A stretch of 64,000 nt of DNA from Ligilactobacillus sp900765635 (GCF_949152225.1 NZ_CASCJC010000001.1:1550001-1614000); one strand, 5' to 3'; shown: positions 25,575-35,885, counted from the stretch's first letter. Notes: a model not told the origin generated them from the letters alone. Translations and numbers: made by a program.

Positions 25575-26501
25575 TTAATCTGCTATCATACTGTAGATAA
25601 TACCTTCGCGTACGCCACTTTCTGAAAAAATAATTTCAGGAACTTCATTGACTTGAATCAAATATGAAATTGGCGTCAAACCACCTATGATGATGTCTGC
25701 TCTATTAGCTTCTTCGGCTAATTCCTTTTGGCGCTCGGCTAAGCTCATCCCTAACCAAGAAGAATAGATCTCTTGAAAGGAATAAGCTGACATTTTCACG
25801 CCATGCATGAAGTCCGTTAGTGGTTCGCCTAGACGTTCGAGCTGTTGGCGTGCAACGGTTCGATTGGCTCCACCTAATAAAACTAGTGGTAAACCCGTGC
25901 CATTTTTAAGCCAAGGTAATTGATTGAATTTATATTGCACAAAACGTTGCAATTGAAATAAATCTTGGGCTGTAATCTTATCTTTAGCATTAAATTTTTC
26001 GCTTAAACTGACTGCGCCATAGGGAATGCTGATTGAGTCGCTTAATTTTTTATCTTTAATCAAGCACAACTCAAAGCTTCCACCACCCATGTCACACAAT
26101 AGACAATCACTGACATCTAAGGTATTAATCACCCCTAAATAATCATAATATGCCTCAGCTTGTCCTGATAAAATTTCGATTTCTACACCAGTTAAATCCT
26201 TGACTTGTTGCACAAAAGTTGCGCTATTTTTAGCACAGCGCACCGCTGCAGTCGCAATTGCTTTAACAATCAAATTAGGATACTGTTCATATTCTGCTTT
26301 AAACTGTGTGAGGGCCTCTAGCGTTCGCTTAATAGCGGTTTCTTGTAAAATGGGTGATCCTTCAATTTGCCCCATCCCCTCTGCTAGACGCGTCATTACC
26401 TTTTGTCGCTTAACTTCTTTGAAACTTCCAGCATCATCGAGTTCAATAATCGCTAATCTTGTCGAATTCGAACCAAAATCTAAGATTGCCAAATTTTTCA
26501 T
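25575..26501 (-). CDS. Ppx/GppA-family phosphatase
   Basis: About 308 residues of the ASKHA-fold exopolyphosphatase/guanosine pentaphosphatase family. Motifs: NLAILDFGSNSTRLAI (phosphate loop 1), CDMGGGSFELCLI (phosphate loop 2), and LGGANRTVARQQ. It degrades polyphosphate or pppGpp; which one cannot be decided, and it is the short form without the C-terminal HD domain. ATG at 26501 follows GGAGCG. It lies 58 nt after trpS and could be co-transcribed from the T-box-controlled promoter. Confidence 0.9.
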   Translation of the reverse strand: MKNLAILDFGSNSTRLAIIELDDAGSFKEVKRQKVMTRLAEGMGQIEGSPILQETAIKRTLEALTQFKAEYEQYPNLIVKAIATAAVRCAKNSATFVQQVKDLTGVEIEILSGQAEAYYDYLGVINTLDVSDCLLCDMGGGSFELCLIKDKKLSDSISIPYGAVSLSEKFNAKDKITAQDLFQLQRFVQYKFNQLPWLKNGTGLPLVLLGGANRTVARQQLERLGEPLTDFMHGVKMSAYSFQEIYSSWLGMSLAERQKELAEEANRADIIIGGLTPISYLIQVNEVPEIIFSESGVREGIIYSMIAD

Positions 26502-26559
26502 TTTTGCACGCTCCATTAATTTGATACACACTATTTTATCACAAAATTCTCATCTAATG

Positions 26560-27576
26560 TTAATCAAAATAGTTTACACCAATTGCTGCACGTACTTCAG
26601 CTAATGTCTGTTCAGCGACCGCATTAGCCTTTGCACTACCTTCTTTTAACATTTGGTATACACTTGCAACATCTTTAGCATACTCTTCTCTGCGTTTGCG
26701 AATCGGTGCAAGTTGAGCTTCTAAAACTTCATTCAAATAACGTTTAATCTTCACATCACCTAAACCACCTGCTTGATAGTGTTGTTTTAAGCGACTCACT
26801 TCTTCTTTATCTGGATCAAAAATATCCAAATACGTAAAGACCATGTTACCCTCAACTTGTCCTGGATCTTCAACATGAATATGGTTTGGATCAGTATACA
26901 TCGACATTACTTTTTTACGTACCGTATCGGCATCATCTGATAAGTAAATGCAATTACCTAAAGATTTACTCATCTTAGCATTTCCATCAAGCCCTGGTAA
27001 ACGACCTGAGCCTTTTGGCGGAAAGACACCTTGTGGTTCAACTAAAACTTCTTTACCATAAATAGAATTAAAACTACGCACAATCTCACGGGTTTGTTCA
27101 ATCATTGGTTCTTGATCATCACCAACTGGCACTAATTGAGCCTTAAAAGCTGTAATATCTGCAGCTTGACTAACTGGATAAGTGAAAAAGCCTGCAGGAA
27201 TTGAACGTTCAAAATTCTTTTGTTGAATTTCAGCTTTAACCGTTGGATTTCTTTCCAAGCGTGAAACAGTCACTAAATTTAAATAATACAAATTTAATTC
27301 AGCTAACGCTGGGATCTGGGATTGAACAAAGATTGTTGATTTTTGTGGATCAATACCCACTGCCAAATAATCCAAGGCTACTTCAAGCAAAGAATTGCGA
27401 ATTTTTTCTGGATCTCTAGCATTATCTGTTAAAGCTTGTTGGTCAGCAATCATGATATAAGAATCATATTCACCTGATTCTTGCATTGCAACTCGATTCT
27501 TCAAAGAACCAATATAATGACCTAAATGTAACTTACCGGTTGGTCGATCACCGGTTAAAACAACTTTTTTTGACAT
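26560..27576 (-). CDS. trpS: Tryptophanyl-tRNA synthetase
   Basis: 338-residue class Ic synthetase for tRNA-Trp. Motifs: TGDRPTGKLHLGHYIGSL (HIGH-type HLGH), QPIE-like PVGDDQEPMIEQTRE, and KMSKS in GNAKMSKSLGN. Normal length. Controlled by the T-box leader just upstream. Confidence 0.97.
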   Translation of the reverse strand: MSKKVVLTGDRPTGKLHLGHYIGSLKNRVAMQESGEYDSYIMIADQQALTDNARDPEKIRNSLLEVALDYLAVGIDPQKSTIFVQSQIPALAELNLYYLNLVTVSRLERNPTVKAEIQQKNFERSIPAGFFTYPVSQAADITAFKAQLVPVGDDQEPMIEQTREIVRSFNSIYGKEVLVEPQGVFPPKGSGRLPGLDGNAKMSKSLGNCIYLSDDADTVRKKVMSMYTDPNHIHVEDPGQVEGNMVFTYLDIFDPDKEEVSRLKQHYQAGGLGDVKIKRYLNEVLEAQLAPIRKRREEYAKDVASVYQMLKEGSAKANAVAEQTLAEVRAAIGVNYFD

Positions 27577-27608
27577 ATAAATCTTTCCTTTCTTATCTTG
27601 GCAAAAAT

Positions 27609-27795
27609 AAAAATCGCCCTATCTCAACAGAAATAGGACGATTTTACTCGCGGTGCCACCTAAATTGCAAAATATTTTTGCCACTTAATTTTCTTTATTA
27701 AAATTTATTTACTCAGGCCCACTTCGTTTTTTTGTCGTTTCTTTCAGCAACCAAAACGTCTCTGTCATTAAAAAAACTACTCTTCACTGATTACG
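27609..27795 (-). promoter_or_regulatory. T-box leader of trpS
   Basis: Minus strand contains the T-box core AGGTGGCACCGCG (27649-27661) followed by a terminator stem (AAATCG-CCTAT arms, 27609-27645, with U-run). Upstream, the stem I region carries GAAGTGGGCC, offering UGG (Trp) as specifier codon. Uncharged tRNA-Trp would stabilise the antiterminator and permit trpS transcription. Confidence 0.9.
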
Positions 27796-27830
27796 TTTAT
27801 TTTAGCTAAAAAATTAAAAAGTGTAAAGCC

Positions 27831-30479
27831 TTAGATTAACTCTTGATAACATCTAAGATATCTATTTTTTATGACTGTCACTAAGGCTAAATATGCTAAT
27901 ACCGTCAAAAATAGCAAGCCCCAAAACATCAATGGTAAAGCATGTAAACCAATATTTTTACCTAATTGACTAAATGGTAAATAACTACCGATTAACACAC
28001 CTAAACCAGTTAGAACCGTCATCGCTAACGCTGCATTACTTTGAATAAATGGTAATTTAGGCGTACGCAAGGCATGTAAAACAAAAGTTTGGGTCCACAA
28101 AGATTCCACAAACCAACCAGCATGAAACAACGCAATGAAGATCACCTTTTGTCTTGGAGTCAATGTCGTAAAACTTCCTCCCACGGCTATTGGGCAAATA
28201 ACAAAATACAATGCCGCAAATGTCGTTAAATCAAAAACTGAACTCGTTGGTCCAAACCATAGCATAAACTTGCTGAGATTTTTGGTTTGCCAATTTTTAG
28301 GGCTTTGTAAATACTCCGCATCCATCTTATCCCACGGTACTGCTAAACATGATACATCATAAACCAGATTTAGCATCAAGATTTGTAATGGCAACATTGG
28401 CAAGAATGGCAAGAAAATACTTGCGCACAAAACAGACAACATATTGCCAAAATTAGAACTAATCGTTGTTTTGATATATTTCATGATATTTCCAAAAACT
28501 GCACGCCCTGCCAAGATTGCACGCTCTAAAATCATCAAGTCTTTATCAAGTAAAATAATATCTGCTGCTTCTTTGGCGATATCGACAGCTGTATCAACCG
28601 AAATACCTACATCAGCTGCTCTTAGCGCTGGCGCATCATTGATACCATCACCTAAAAAGCCGACTGTATTTCCTGTTTGTTTCAAACAGTTGACTAAGCG
28701 CACTTTTTGTTTAGGATCAAGTTTAGCAAAAACATTACTTGTTGCCAATTTTTCTTTTAATTGTTGATCGCTTAATTCATCGATATCTTGACCTGTCATG
28801 ATTTGGCCTGGAGTTAATCCTACTTGCTTGCAAACAGCTTGTGCTACTAAAGCATTATCACCGGTTAAAATCTTTACTGCCACACCATTTTTTTGAAGTG
28901 CATCTAAAGCTGGTTTAGTTGTTTCTTTAGGCGGATCTAAAAATGCTAGATAGCCAATCAAAATCAAGTCACTTTCATCTGCTATGCTAAATTCTTTAGC
29001 TTGTGCATACGTCTTATGTGCAACTCCAATAACACGCATCCCTGCTTGATTTAATTGTTCAACTCTTTGTAAAACATCTCTTTTTTGTGCTTGTGTGAGA
29101 TGTTTAATCTCATTTCCTACCTCTACAAATGCACAACTATCAAGCATTTCTTCGATTGCGCCTTTGGTAATCATTTGAATTTTACCATCTTGATTAGAAA
29201 CTACTACGCTCATCTTGCGCCGTTTGAAATCAAATGGTAGTTCATCTATCTTGGTAAATTCCAATTTGCTGACATCTAGTTGTTCTTTAGCGGCATCAAT
29301 GATTGCTACGTCTAAAAGATTTTTTAATCCAGTTTGATAATAACTATTCAAATACCCATGCCGTAATACCCGTTGATCATTTTCTCCATCACAATTTAAG
29401 TGATATTCCAAAATAATCTTATCTTGCGTCAATGTTCCTGTTTTGTCCGTGCATAACACATCCATTGCCCCAAAGTTTTGAATCGAGCCTAAATTTTTGA
29501 CAACTGTCCCTTTCTTGGCTAATTGGGTTGCCCCTTTAACTAGGTTAGTTGTCACAATCAACGGCAACATTTCTGGGGTCAGTCCTACTGCAATTGATAA
29601 GCCAAAAATTAAGGCTTGCCACCAATCCCCCTTAGTTAGACCATTAATAATAACTACTAATGGTGCCATAATTGCCATGAAACGTAATAACAAATACGAA
29701 ACTTGCTTTAAGCCATTATCAAAATTAGTCGGTGCCGATTTTTTCGTCAATTCTTTTGCGCTTTGTCCAAATAAGGTATTTGTTCCTACTGCGATTACTA
29801 CACCTAATGCACTGCCGCTAACAACATTACTACCCATGAAAACTAAATTATCACGTTGCACAGGGCTAACATTTTTTTCTTGTGTATCAAGCGTCGTCTT
29901 TTCTAGCGGATAACTTTCCCCCGTCAAAGCTGCTTGCGCAATGAATAAATCTTTTGTCTGCAACAAACGCATATCTGCTGGAATCATATCCCCAGCAGCT
30001 AACTTGATAATATCACCACAGACTACTTGTGCTACTTCTATTTCTTTTAACTCTTCTTTTGCTCGTTTAACCGAAGCCGTTACTTTGATTAGTTCTCTTA
30101 ATTTTTGGGCAGCTTGATCAGAGCGAATACTTTGCAATAAAGACATTGTGCCACTAACCAAAACCATCACCGTAATAATAATTACACCCGATAAATCACG
30201 GTCACTTGGTGTAGCTAACCAATAATCTGTGATAAACGAAATCACTCCCAAAAGAATTAATACTAACGTAAAGGGGGTAATGTATGCTTTTAAAATTTGC
30301 ATCCCTAACGGTGTTTTTTTCTTTAATTCTAAGCTATTCGTTCCATATTGTTCACGTGCAACTGCTACTTGTTGTTTTGTTAGTCCATTTAATGAGCTAC
30401 CTAGTTGTGCTAACACTTCTGTTGGTGTTAACTTAGCCAAACGTGTGTAGTCTACTAGATCTTTCCTTTTTTTCAACAT
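27831..30479 (-). CDS. mgtA: P-type Mg2+ transport ATPase (MgtA/MgtB type, P3B)
   Basis: 882-residue ATP-driven magnesium importer. Actuator ALTGESYPLEK, phosphorylation site DKTGTLTQDK, nucleotide-domain KGAIEEML, hinge FLGDGINDAPALRAADVGI, and the membrane segment LNLVYDVSCLAVPWDKMD, which is characteristic of MgtA. ATG at 30479 follows AAGGAG. Expression is under the M-box riboswitch upstream and possibly a second hairpin switch over the ribosome site. Confidence 0.95.
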   Translation of the reverse strand: MLKKRKDLVDYTRLAKLTPTEVLAQLGSSLNGLTKQQVAVAREQYGTNSLELKKKTPLGMQILKAYITPFTLVLILLGVISFITDYWLATPSDRDLSGVIIITVMVLVSGTMSLLQSIRSDQAAQKLRELIKVTASVKRAKEELKEIEVAQVVCGDIIKLAAGDMIPADMRLLQTKDLFIAQAALTGESYPLEKTTLDTQEKNVSPVQRDNLVFMGSNVVSGSALGVVIAVGTNTLFGQSAKELTKKSAPTNFDNGLKQVSYLLLRFMAIMAPLVVIINGLTKGDWWQALIFGLSIAVGLTPEMLPLIVTTNLVKGATQLAKKGTVVKNLGSIQNFGAMDVLCTDKTGTLTQDKIILEYHLNCDGENDQRVLRHGYLNSYYQTGLKNLLDVAIIDAAKEQLDVSKLEFTKIDELPFDFKRRKMSVVVSNQDGKIQMITKGAIEEMLDSCAFVEVGNEIKHLTQAQKRDVLQRVEQLNQAGMRVIGVAHKTYAQAKEFSIADESDLILIGYLAFLDPPKETTKPALDALQKNGVAVKILTGDNALVAQAVCKQVGLTPGQIMTGQDIDELSDQQLKEKLATSNVFAKLDPKQKVRLVNCLKQTGNTVGFLGDGINDAPALRAADVGISVDTAVDIAKEAADIILLDKDLMILERAILAGRAVFGNIMKYIKTTISSNFGNMLSVLCASIFLPFLPMLPLQILMLNLVYDVSCLAVPWDKMDAEYLQSPKNWQTKNLSKFMLWFGPTSSVFDLTTFAALYFVICPIAVGGSFTTLTPRQKVIFIALFHAGWFVESLWTQTFVLHALRTPKLPFIQSNAALAMTVLTGLGVLIGSYLPFSQLGKNIGLHALPLMFWGLLFLTVLAYLALVTVIKNRYLRCYQELI

Positions 30480-30489
30480 TTTCCCGTCT

Positions 30490-30543
30490 CCTTTTTGTAA
30501 AAGTCCTTTTTACAAAAAGGCTACCTAACCTATTTGTAAAAAG
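30490..30543 (-). promoter_or_regulatory. Two mutually exclusive hairpins before the mgtA ribosome site
   Basis: Segment 30506-30520 can pair perfectly with either of two partners. Upstream in the RNA: TTTGTAAAAAG complement at 30533-30543, 11 bp, 16-nt loop. Downstream: 30490-30502, 13 bp, 5-nt loop. The second stem buries the AAGG of the AAGGAG ribosome site. This lies after the M-box terminator, so it would act on read-through mRNA. Pairing is read directly; regulation is inference. Confidence 0.6.
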
Positions 30544-30612
30544 TTTCTTTGCTATTAAAACACCAACAATAACTACCTTCATCCATCATGAATTCCCCCT
30601 TTAATCCGAAAA

Positions 30613-30845
30613 AAAAGACCTTATGCCAAAAACTCAAAGCATAAGGTCTTTTCTGATTATCGTACCAGAAGCAATCTAGTCGTTTGAGCTTTGGCACTAT
30701 ACAACGTAAAAAGCTAACACTTTTAGCTACCTTAAGAAAAGCCTTGTTCGACAATTCCTGTTCTACCCATTGGCGTCTTTCGACATTTTTGGGCAGTAGC
30801 CTATGTTTGTATAGGAGCCTCACCTAACAGATTTTTTCGTTTAAT
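30613..30845 (-). promoter_or_regulatory. M-box (ykoK) Mg2+ riboswitch with terminator
   Basis: Minus strand has the M-box signature GTTAGGTGAGGCTCCTAT, then CATAGGCTACTGCC and further aptamer helices, ending in a terminator with perfect 14-bp stem AAAAGACCTTATGC/GCATAAGGTCTTTT (30613-30652) and U-run. Mg2+ binding should terminate transcription before mgtA. The 97-codon ORF across this region is not a gene. Confidence 0.93.
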
Positions 30846-30853
30846 TTCGTTTC

Positions 30854-30882
30854 ATTCTACACCGCCAAGTTAGTTTCGTCAA
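30854..30882 (-). promoter_or_regulatory. Promoter of the M-box-mgtA transcript
   Basis: Minus strand TTGACG (30877-30882), 17-nt spacer, TAGAAT (30854-30859), giving a start near 30847, right before the M-box. Confidence 0.8.
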
Positions 30883-30910
30883 AACTTTTTTGCTTTCTTT
30901 ATAAAATTAT

Positions 30911-30950
30911 AAAAAAGCCATGAAGCTATTAAATAGTTTCATGACTTTTT
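30911..30950 (-). terminator. Terminator of the transglutaminase-like pseudogene
   Basis: AAAAAGTCATGAAACTATT pairs with AATAGCTTCATGGCTTTTTT on the minus strand, followed by T-rich sequence. Confidence 0.85.
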
Positions 30951-31037
30951 GAGTAATATTTTGTTAGTCACTAAGAGTATATCAAAAAGATTATTATATA
31001 ACTAGTTTTTAACAATTTATATATTATCTATTTTTAT

Positions 31038-33630
31038 TTAGTTGTATCTTCAAATACATTTAGCATAAAGCCACTAAATGTTTGACCATAAACAGCATTA
31101 GCTTTGATTTTAACATACTTAGCTTGAACACTTTGACCTAAATCAATGTTTTGCAAAGAGCCATCATCCTTAAGTCCGTTCACATACTTAACTAATGATC
31201 AACTTTGACCATCCATGCTGGTGTAAACCATGCAAGATTGCATTGCACCCGTATTAGCCGTTGTTTGATATTGTAGTTTATTGATATAACGTGGTTTATC
31301 AAGTGCAAAAGCAAAGTAACTTTGACCATCTGCTTGGCTTTCCCAGCTAGTGTTAGGATTGCCGTCTAAGAAATTAGTTGCTGGATTATTTTTAGCCTCA
31401 AAAGAAACTTCAAAGACACTTAAGTTTTTAAGCGGCACATAACAACTAGTTGCTTGATCTTGGCTAGCTTTGAAAGTAAAACTCTTGGTTGGACTAGCTA
31501 AAGTTGTTCCCGTAGCTTTTTTGCGCACCAAGACCGTTTGGTTACCGCCAAAACGTACACCATCAGCTAAAGTTGCCGTGTAATCATGCCATGTTTGTCC
31601 ATTATCTTGACTGTATTTTAACCCATTAACTTGACCAAGCAACACATCTTCATTATCGTTGGCATAAATTTGACCAAGACTTACTCCATTTGTAAGTTCA
31701 ATCTTATATGTTACATCGGTTCCCATCAAACCAATCACGATACCATTTTTAGCATTTAAGCGAGCCAATTGACTAGCGTTCAAATGAATAACGTGTTGGT
31801 CAGTGTATTCTTGTTCACCAAATTTTTCCCATGTCTTGCCCCCATCAAGAGATACACGTGTTAGAACCTGGGAATCTTGGTAACTATCGTTTAAAACAAT
31901 TGCACCTGCATTTTTCCATCAAATCCAAAGGTTGCTAGATTACCAGAACTCTTACCTAATAAAGTCTTAGCAACTTCACGACACGCACTTGGTTATAGAC
32001 TTTCTTTGTCTGTTGCTTGACTAGCTTTAAGCAAGGCATCGCGTTGTAAAACTTCGACTTTAGCGGCCAAGCTCTTATCTTTAAAGTGTGGTTTTAATAT
32101 GTTTAACAAATCATTGAGTGGCGCTGGATAATAGGTATAAGCCGAAATGATACGTTTGGCTAAATCAAACCATTGCTCATCGGTCGTCTTTGGATTACTT
32201 GCAAAAGAGTTCAACAAGCCATCTAAGACATCTAAATTAATATCTAGATACTGTAATGCCTTATAATAAGTGGCTTGGCGCTTATTAGAACCGTTCGGAT
32301 AACTTTGGGCCAATAAAGTATAAATCATCGAATCTTGGTACTTATCAAATTGATTTAGTACACCTTGTGCTAGCAACAAATAGCTAGTATTGTTGCCAGA
32401 ATCAAGGTTGTTATAAGACTTGTTACCCCAACTCATCAACAAACGTGCTTGGATTTCGTTGATGCCAACCCAGCGACTATATGAATTTTGCCAACCATGT
32501 AAATCAGTCCAAATATCCCAGATACTTTGACCTGCAGTATTTTGTTGGTATAACAAGTAAGCTTCATGGTGTGGTTGCTAGATATTAACAGCTGGAATTC
32601 CTTGAACTTCAGCTTGGTTCATACCGATATCAGAAATTCCCCAACAAATCCCACCTGATTCAAGTAACATCCACAAATGATAATCACCGTTATTACCATA
32701 ACTGATGTTATATGGTGCTAAATTGTATTTTTGTTCCCACATTTGACGGTTATATGAGCTATAAAACTCAGGGTTACTGTAATTATAACCTGTCTTGTAA
32801 GCCACATAAGTGTAGCCATTTAGGCGTGCTGGATCTTGGTGGTTGGGATAATCATGTTCAAGCTTATCACTTAACCATCTTATTTTACTATCATTCATCT
32901 TAGCATCCATGACATAACGCACCAATTCCATTGGATAGTTGGCAAATTGTTGTTTGTCAACGAAACGGTTATTGTCGTATAACCACTCAAAATTAGCGTA
33001 CTTAACAACAGGATCGGAATTAGTTGCCCTACCACCGTAGTTGACCATAAATGTTTTGATATTTTTAGAATAAGCCGCAGCAGTCGCAAGTAGCATCTTT
33101 TTATAGGTTAAATTTTGCATATCTTGATGATAAGCTTGATACAAACGCGTCAAGGCTACCAAGCCATTGTAGCCGTTGCCATTGTAAAAATCACCAGCTT
33201 GAATAAATAATTCTAAGGCGTTGCTATCGTTTAATAACCAATCCCAAACGGTATCGACACTGGCAATTTCTTTAGAAAGTTTTTGGATATTGTCATAGCC
33301 TAAGCGTGCTACTAACGTTCTTTCCAAGATAACGTGACGTTTTTTAGCAAAGTTATATTCAACTGCATACTGTGATAGATACTTATCATATTTTGCCACT
33401 GTCTTTAAACTTTGATAACCTGTTTGCGCAATTTTACCTGTTGCTGGTTTTAAATCTTGGTATGTATCTAGGTTAACTCTAGTTGGATTATTTAAGACAC
33501 TTTGACTTTTGTTTGTTGCTTGTAACAAAGGCGAAGTAGCCATCACACTAGTAGCTTTGGCATCGAGTGCTACACTCAATGTGCTAACCATTAAGCCCCC
33601 CAATAAACACATAGTTGTTAATTTCTTCAT
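31038..33630 (-). pseudogene. Secreted transglutaminase-like / F5/8 type C protein, inactivated
   Basis: One ancestral gene of about 860 codons read in pieces. N-terminal signal peptide (MKKLTTMCLLGGLMVSTLS); a helical region; a papain/transglutaminase-like centre with Cys in ESGGICWGISD and His in QPHHEA; later beta domains and a C-terminal F5/8C-like carbohydrate-binding domain ending in TAA at 31038. Lesions: TAG at 32578-32580 between VNI and QPHHEA (probably former TGG); TAA at 31993-31995; a one-base loss in an A-run near 31912 that shifts frame before GAIVLNDSYQ; TGA at 31199-31201. The signal peptide and terminator are intact, so decay is recent. It likely acted on host glycoproteins, like the M60 protein. 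Confidence 0.85.
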
Positions 33631-33720
33631 AAAATTAAACTTCTTTTAAATCAAACTACTTTCATTATACTAAATTGCATGCAATATTTTTTGCCAAAGA
33701 ATTTTAAATAAATAACAGAC

Positions 33721-33753
33721 AAAAAAACAGCACCTCAAAATGAGATGCTGTTA
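33721..33753 (-). terminator. Terminator of the DUF975 gene
   Basis: Minus strand AACAGCATCTCA, loop TTT, TGAGGTGCTGTTTTTTT; a stem with one G-U pair and a U-run. Confidence 0.85.
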
Positions 33754-33757
33754 AAGA

Positions 33758-34453
33758 TTAGATCGTTTCTTTACGTAAATTATCGTAATAAGCCACCATA
33801 GTTGCATTATAGTATGGAATAACCCAAAAAGAAGCTAATCCAAAAGTGAGTAGCACTAATATGAACCAGCCTATAAAGCTTAATTCTAAGATAAATAATT
33901 CAGCCTTGTGACCATCCATCAATTGACGGCTCATCGTAACGTAATCAGCAAAGCTATTTGTGCTAGTTTGGTCGTTATCTACACAGTCTTTATAAATATA
34001 ATAGGATTGAGAATACGAATAGCGCTTGATAATTCCAGGAATGATTAAGGCAAATGTCCATAAGGTTATAAAAATAAACTGGATACAGTAAAGGACAAAA
34101 AGTCCAAAAACATATTTGTGTCTAAAACCAGTAAAAAGATCCTTAAACTTAAAATCTTTATTACCACTTCTAAACCAATCAAGCATCTGATACATTATAC
34201 CTGTCATAAACATTGTTATAACAAGTTTTATCATGACTCTAGCAAAAAAGTTATCGGTTAGATTGCTCGTAGTATTTTCGTCGACAGCGCTAAAATAAAT
34301 TTGTCCATCCACCCAATATATCAAGCCAATGCCTAAAATAAAACCGAACAATAAAATTCCTAAAACAGGTAAGATATTTAATTTCAATGCTTTGCCATAA
34401 TTACTTAAAATCAAAGCCTTAGCTTGTTTTTTTAAAACTCTACGCGTTGGCAT
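33758..34453 (-). CDS. DUF975 family membrane protein
   Basis: 231 residues starting MPTRRVLKKQAKALIL, a DUF975 opening, with about five or six membrane segments and the family stretch IPGIIKRYSYSQSYYIYKD followed by SRQLMDGHKAELFILELSFI. Function of this family is unknown; members are common single-gene membrane proteins in lactobacilli and streptococci. ATG at 34453 follows AAAAGGGGGGA; the upstream extension to 34489 has no ribosome site. Its own terminator follows. Confidence 0.87.
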   Translation of the reverse strand: MPTRRVLKKQAKALILSNYGKALKLNILPVLGILLFGFILGIGLIYWVDGQIYFSAVDENTTSNLTDNFFARVMIKLVITMFMTGIMYQMLDWFRSGNKDFKFKDLFTGFRHKYVFGLFVLYCIQFIFITLWTFALIIPGIIKRYSYSQSYYIYKDCVDNDQTSTNSFADYVTMSRQLMDGHKAELFILELSFIGWFILVLLTFGLASFWVIPYYNATMVAYYDNLRKETI

Positions 34454-34489
34454 AAAATCCCCCCTTTTAGATAAGGATAAATATACCAC

Positions 34490-34900
34490 AACTAAAAACT
34501 TTTAGCCATCATCAAAATTTAAACCTCCCTTAACTAAAGTCAAAATATTCTTGGGCAATGCGCCATCTTGCTGATTAGCTTTCTAACCACCAGCGCTTAC
34601 ACAGTTTTTGCTTTCAGATAATTTCTTTTGCTTTTTTTATCTTCGGTAATTTAATAGCTCAGTCCTTACCTGTTGTTTCGTAGTTTTTATTGCATTTATC
34701 CCAATGATTGAATACAAAACGCACATAGCTGATTAGTATTTTTTGACCTTTTATTAAATATGACATTTATAGACTTTATGCCCTAACATATGCTCAACTC
34801 TATTGGTTAAAGGATTTATTCCACGATTGAAATCAATAATATTTTCGCTACGTTTATAAAAATAATTTATATTTTCTTAATCACAGAAACTGTATGTTAT
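34490..34900 (-). other. Gene-free stretch with possible decayed coding remnant
   Basis: No intact gene. On the minus strand, one frame reads LISYVRFVFNHWDKCNKNYE and continues with several stops to KRWWLES; another gives NRGINPLTNRVEHMLGHKVY before a stop. The Trp- and Lys-rich composition looks like a decayed transposase or regulator, but I do not recognise the family. No hairpin or operator stands out except the kinase promoter at the right end (TATAAT near 34899). Confidence 0.3.
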
Positions 34901-34934
34901 AATTAAAAGAAGCTTGTAGAAGGGAATTTTTTTC

Positions 34935-35864
34935 GTGCAATTTTATACATTTATCATTAATCCAGCAGCTGGAAATGGCCATGTTAAACACATTTGGCCT
35001 CAACTTGAAAAATACTTAGAAACACATAATATCAATTATGCGGTTCAAACTACAAAATACCCTGGACATGCCAGTCAAATCATCCAAGAACTCGCTATCT
35101 TAAATCCTCAACCTATTATGGTTGTCTTAGGTGGCGATGGGACATTACACGAAGCTTTGAATGGTTTGCAAACTAAAAACCTACAAGCTACATTAGCCTA
35201 TATTCCTTGTGGTTCTGGTAATGATTTTGCTAGAGGAGCTAATATTGATTTTGATCCATTAAAAGCCCTACAAAAAATCATAACCAATCCTACTTATCAA
35301 GACATTGATATTGGTTTTTATCATGATGCTATTCGCAATAACAGTGCCTTTTTTACCAATAACTTAGGCATTGGCTTTGATGCTAACATCGTTTATTTAG
35401 CCAATCATTCTTATAGCAAACGTTTATTAAATAAACATCAGCTTGGCTTTTTGGCCTATGCTTTTTCCTTTTTTAAAGCTTATTTTCGCCAAAAAACATT
35501 CAACCTCACGTTGACTTGTCAAGATACTACTTATACATTTCAAAAAGCCTTTTTATGTACAATTACCAATCATCCTTATTTTGGTGGCGGAGTTTGTTTG
35601 ATGCCTAAAGCCAAATTAAATGACGGTAAACTCGATGTTGTCATTATCGAAAAAAAATCTACTTTGCATTTTTGGTATTTATTTTTATTAATGATCTTGC
35701 CAGGACATCTTCATAGTCTTTCTAAAAAAGTTCATCATTTTCAAGCAAGCTCAATTCGTTTAGAAACGCCTGCTTGCAATCATTGTCATGCCGATGGTGA
35801 AGACTTAGCTTGTGCTCCAAGCGATCTGACATTTACCATCAAAAAACAACATTTTATCATTTAA
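34935..35864 (+). CDS. Diacylglycerol/lipid kinase (DagK/YegS family)
   Basis: 309 residues: FIINPAAGNGH, then VVLGGDGTLHEALNGL (GGDGT nucleotide motif) and IPCGSGNDFARG, followed by the beta-sandwich domain with NHPYFGGGVCLMPKAKLNDG and LDVVII. It phosphorylates a lipid such as diacylglycerol; the exact substrate is not decidable. GTG start at 34935 is inferred from the GAAGGGAA site and the immediate family N-terminus. Followed after 21 nt by the YitT-type gene, possibly co-transcribed. Confidence 0.9.
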   Translation: MQFYTFIINPAAGNGHVKHIWPQLEKYLETHNINYAVQTTKYPGHASQIIQELAILNPQPIMVVLGGDGTLHEALNGLQTKNLQATLAYIPCGSGNDFARGANIDFDPLKALQKIITNPTYQDIDIGFYHDAIRNNSAFFTNNLGIGFDANIVYLANHSYSKRLLNKHQLGFLAYAFSFFKAYFRQKTFNLTLTCQDTTYTFQKAFLCTITNHPYFGGGVCLMPKAKLNDGKLDVVIIEKKSTLHFWYLFLLMILPGHLHSLSKKVHHFQASSIRLETPACNHCHADGEDLACAPSDLTFTIKKQHFII

Positions 35865-35885
35865 TTTCAGAAAGGAAGGATTCCC

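Noticed and set aside
30530..30823. 97-codon minus-strand ORF upstream of mgtA
   Set aside because: It lies wholly in the M-box riboswitch and its terminator; it has no ribosome site and its composition follows RNA helices.
31199..33630. Three separate genes (194, 187 and 350 codons)
   Set aside because: Joined frames give one continuous domain order; the breaks are single stops and a one-base shift, so it is one pseudogene.
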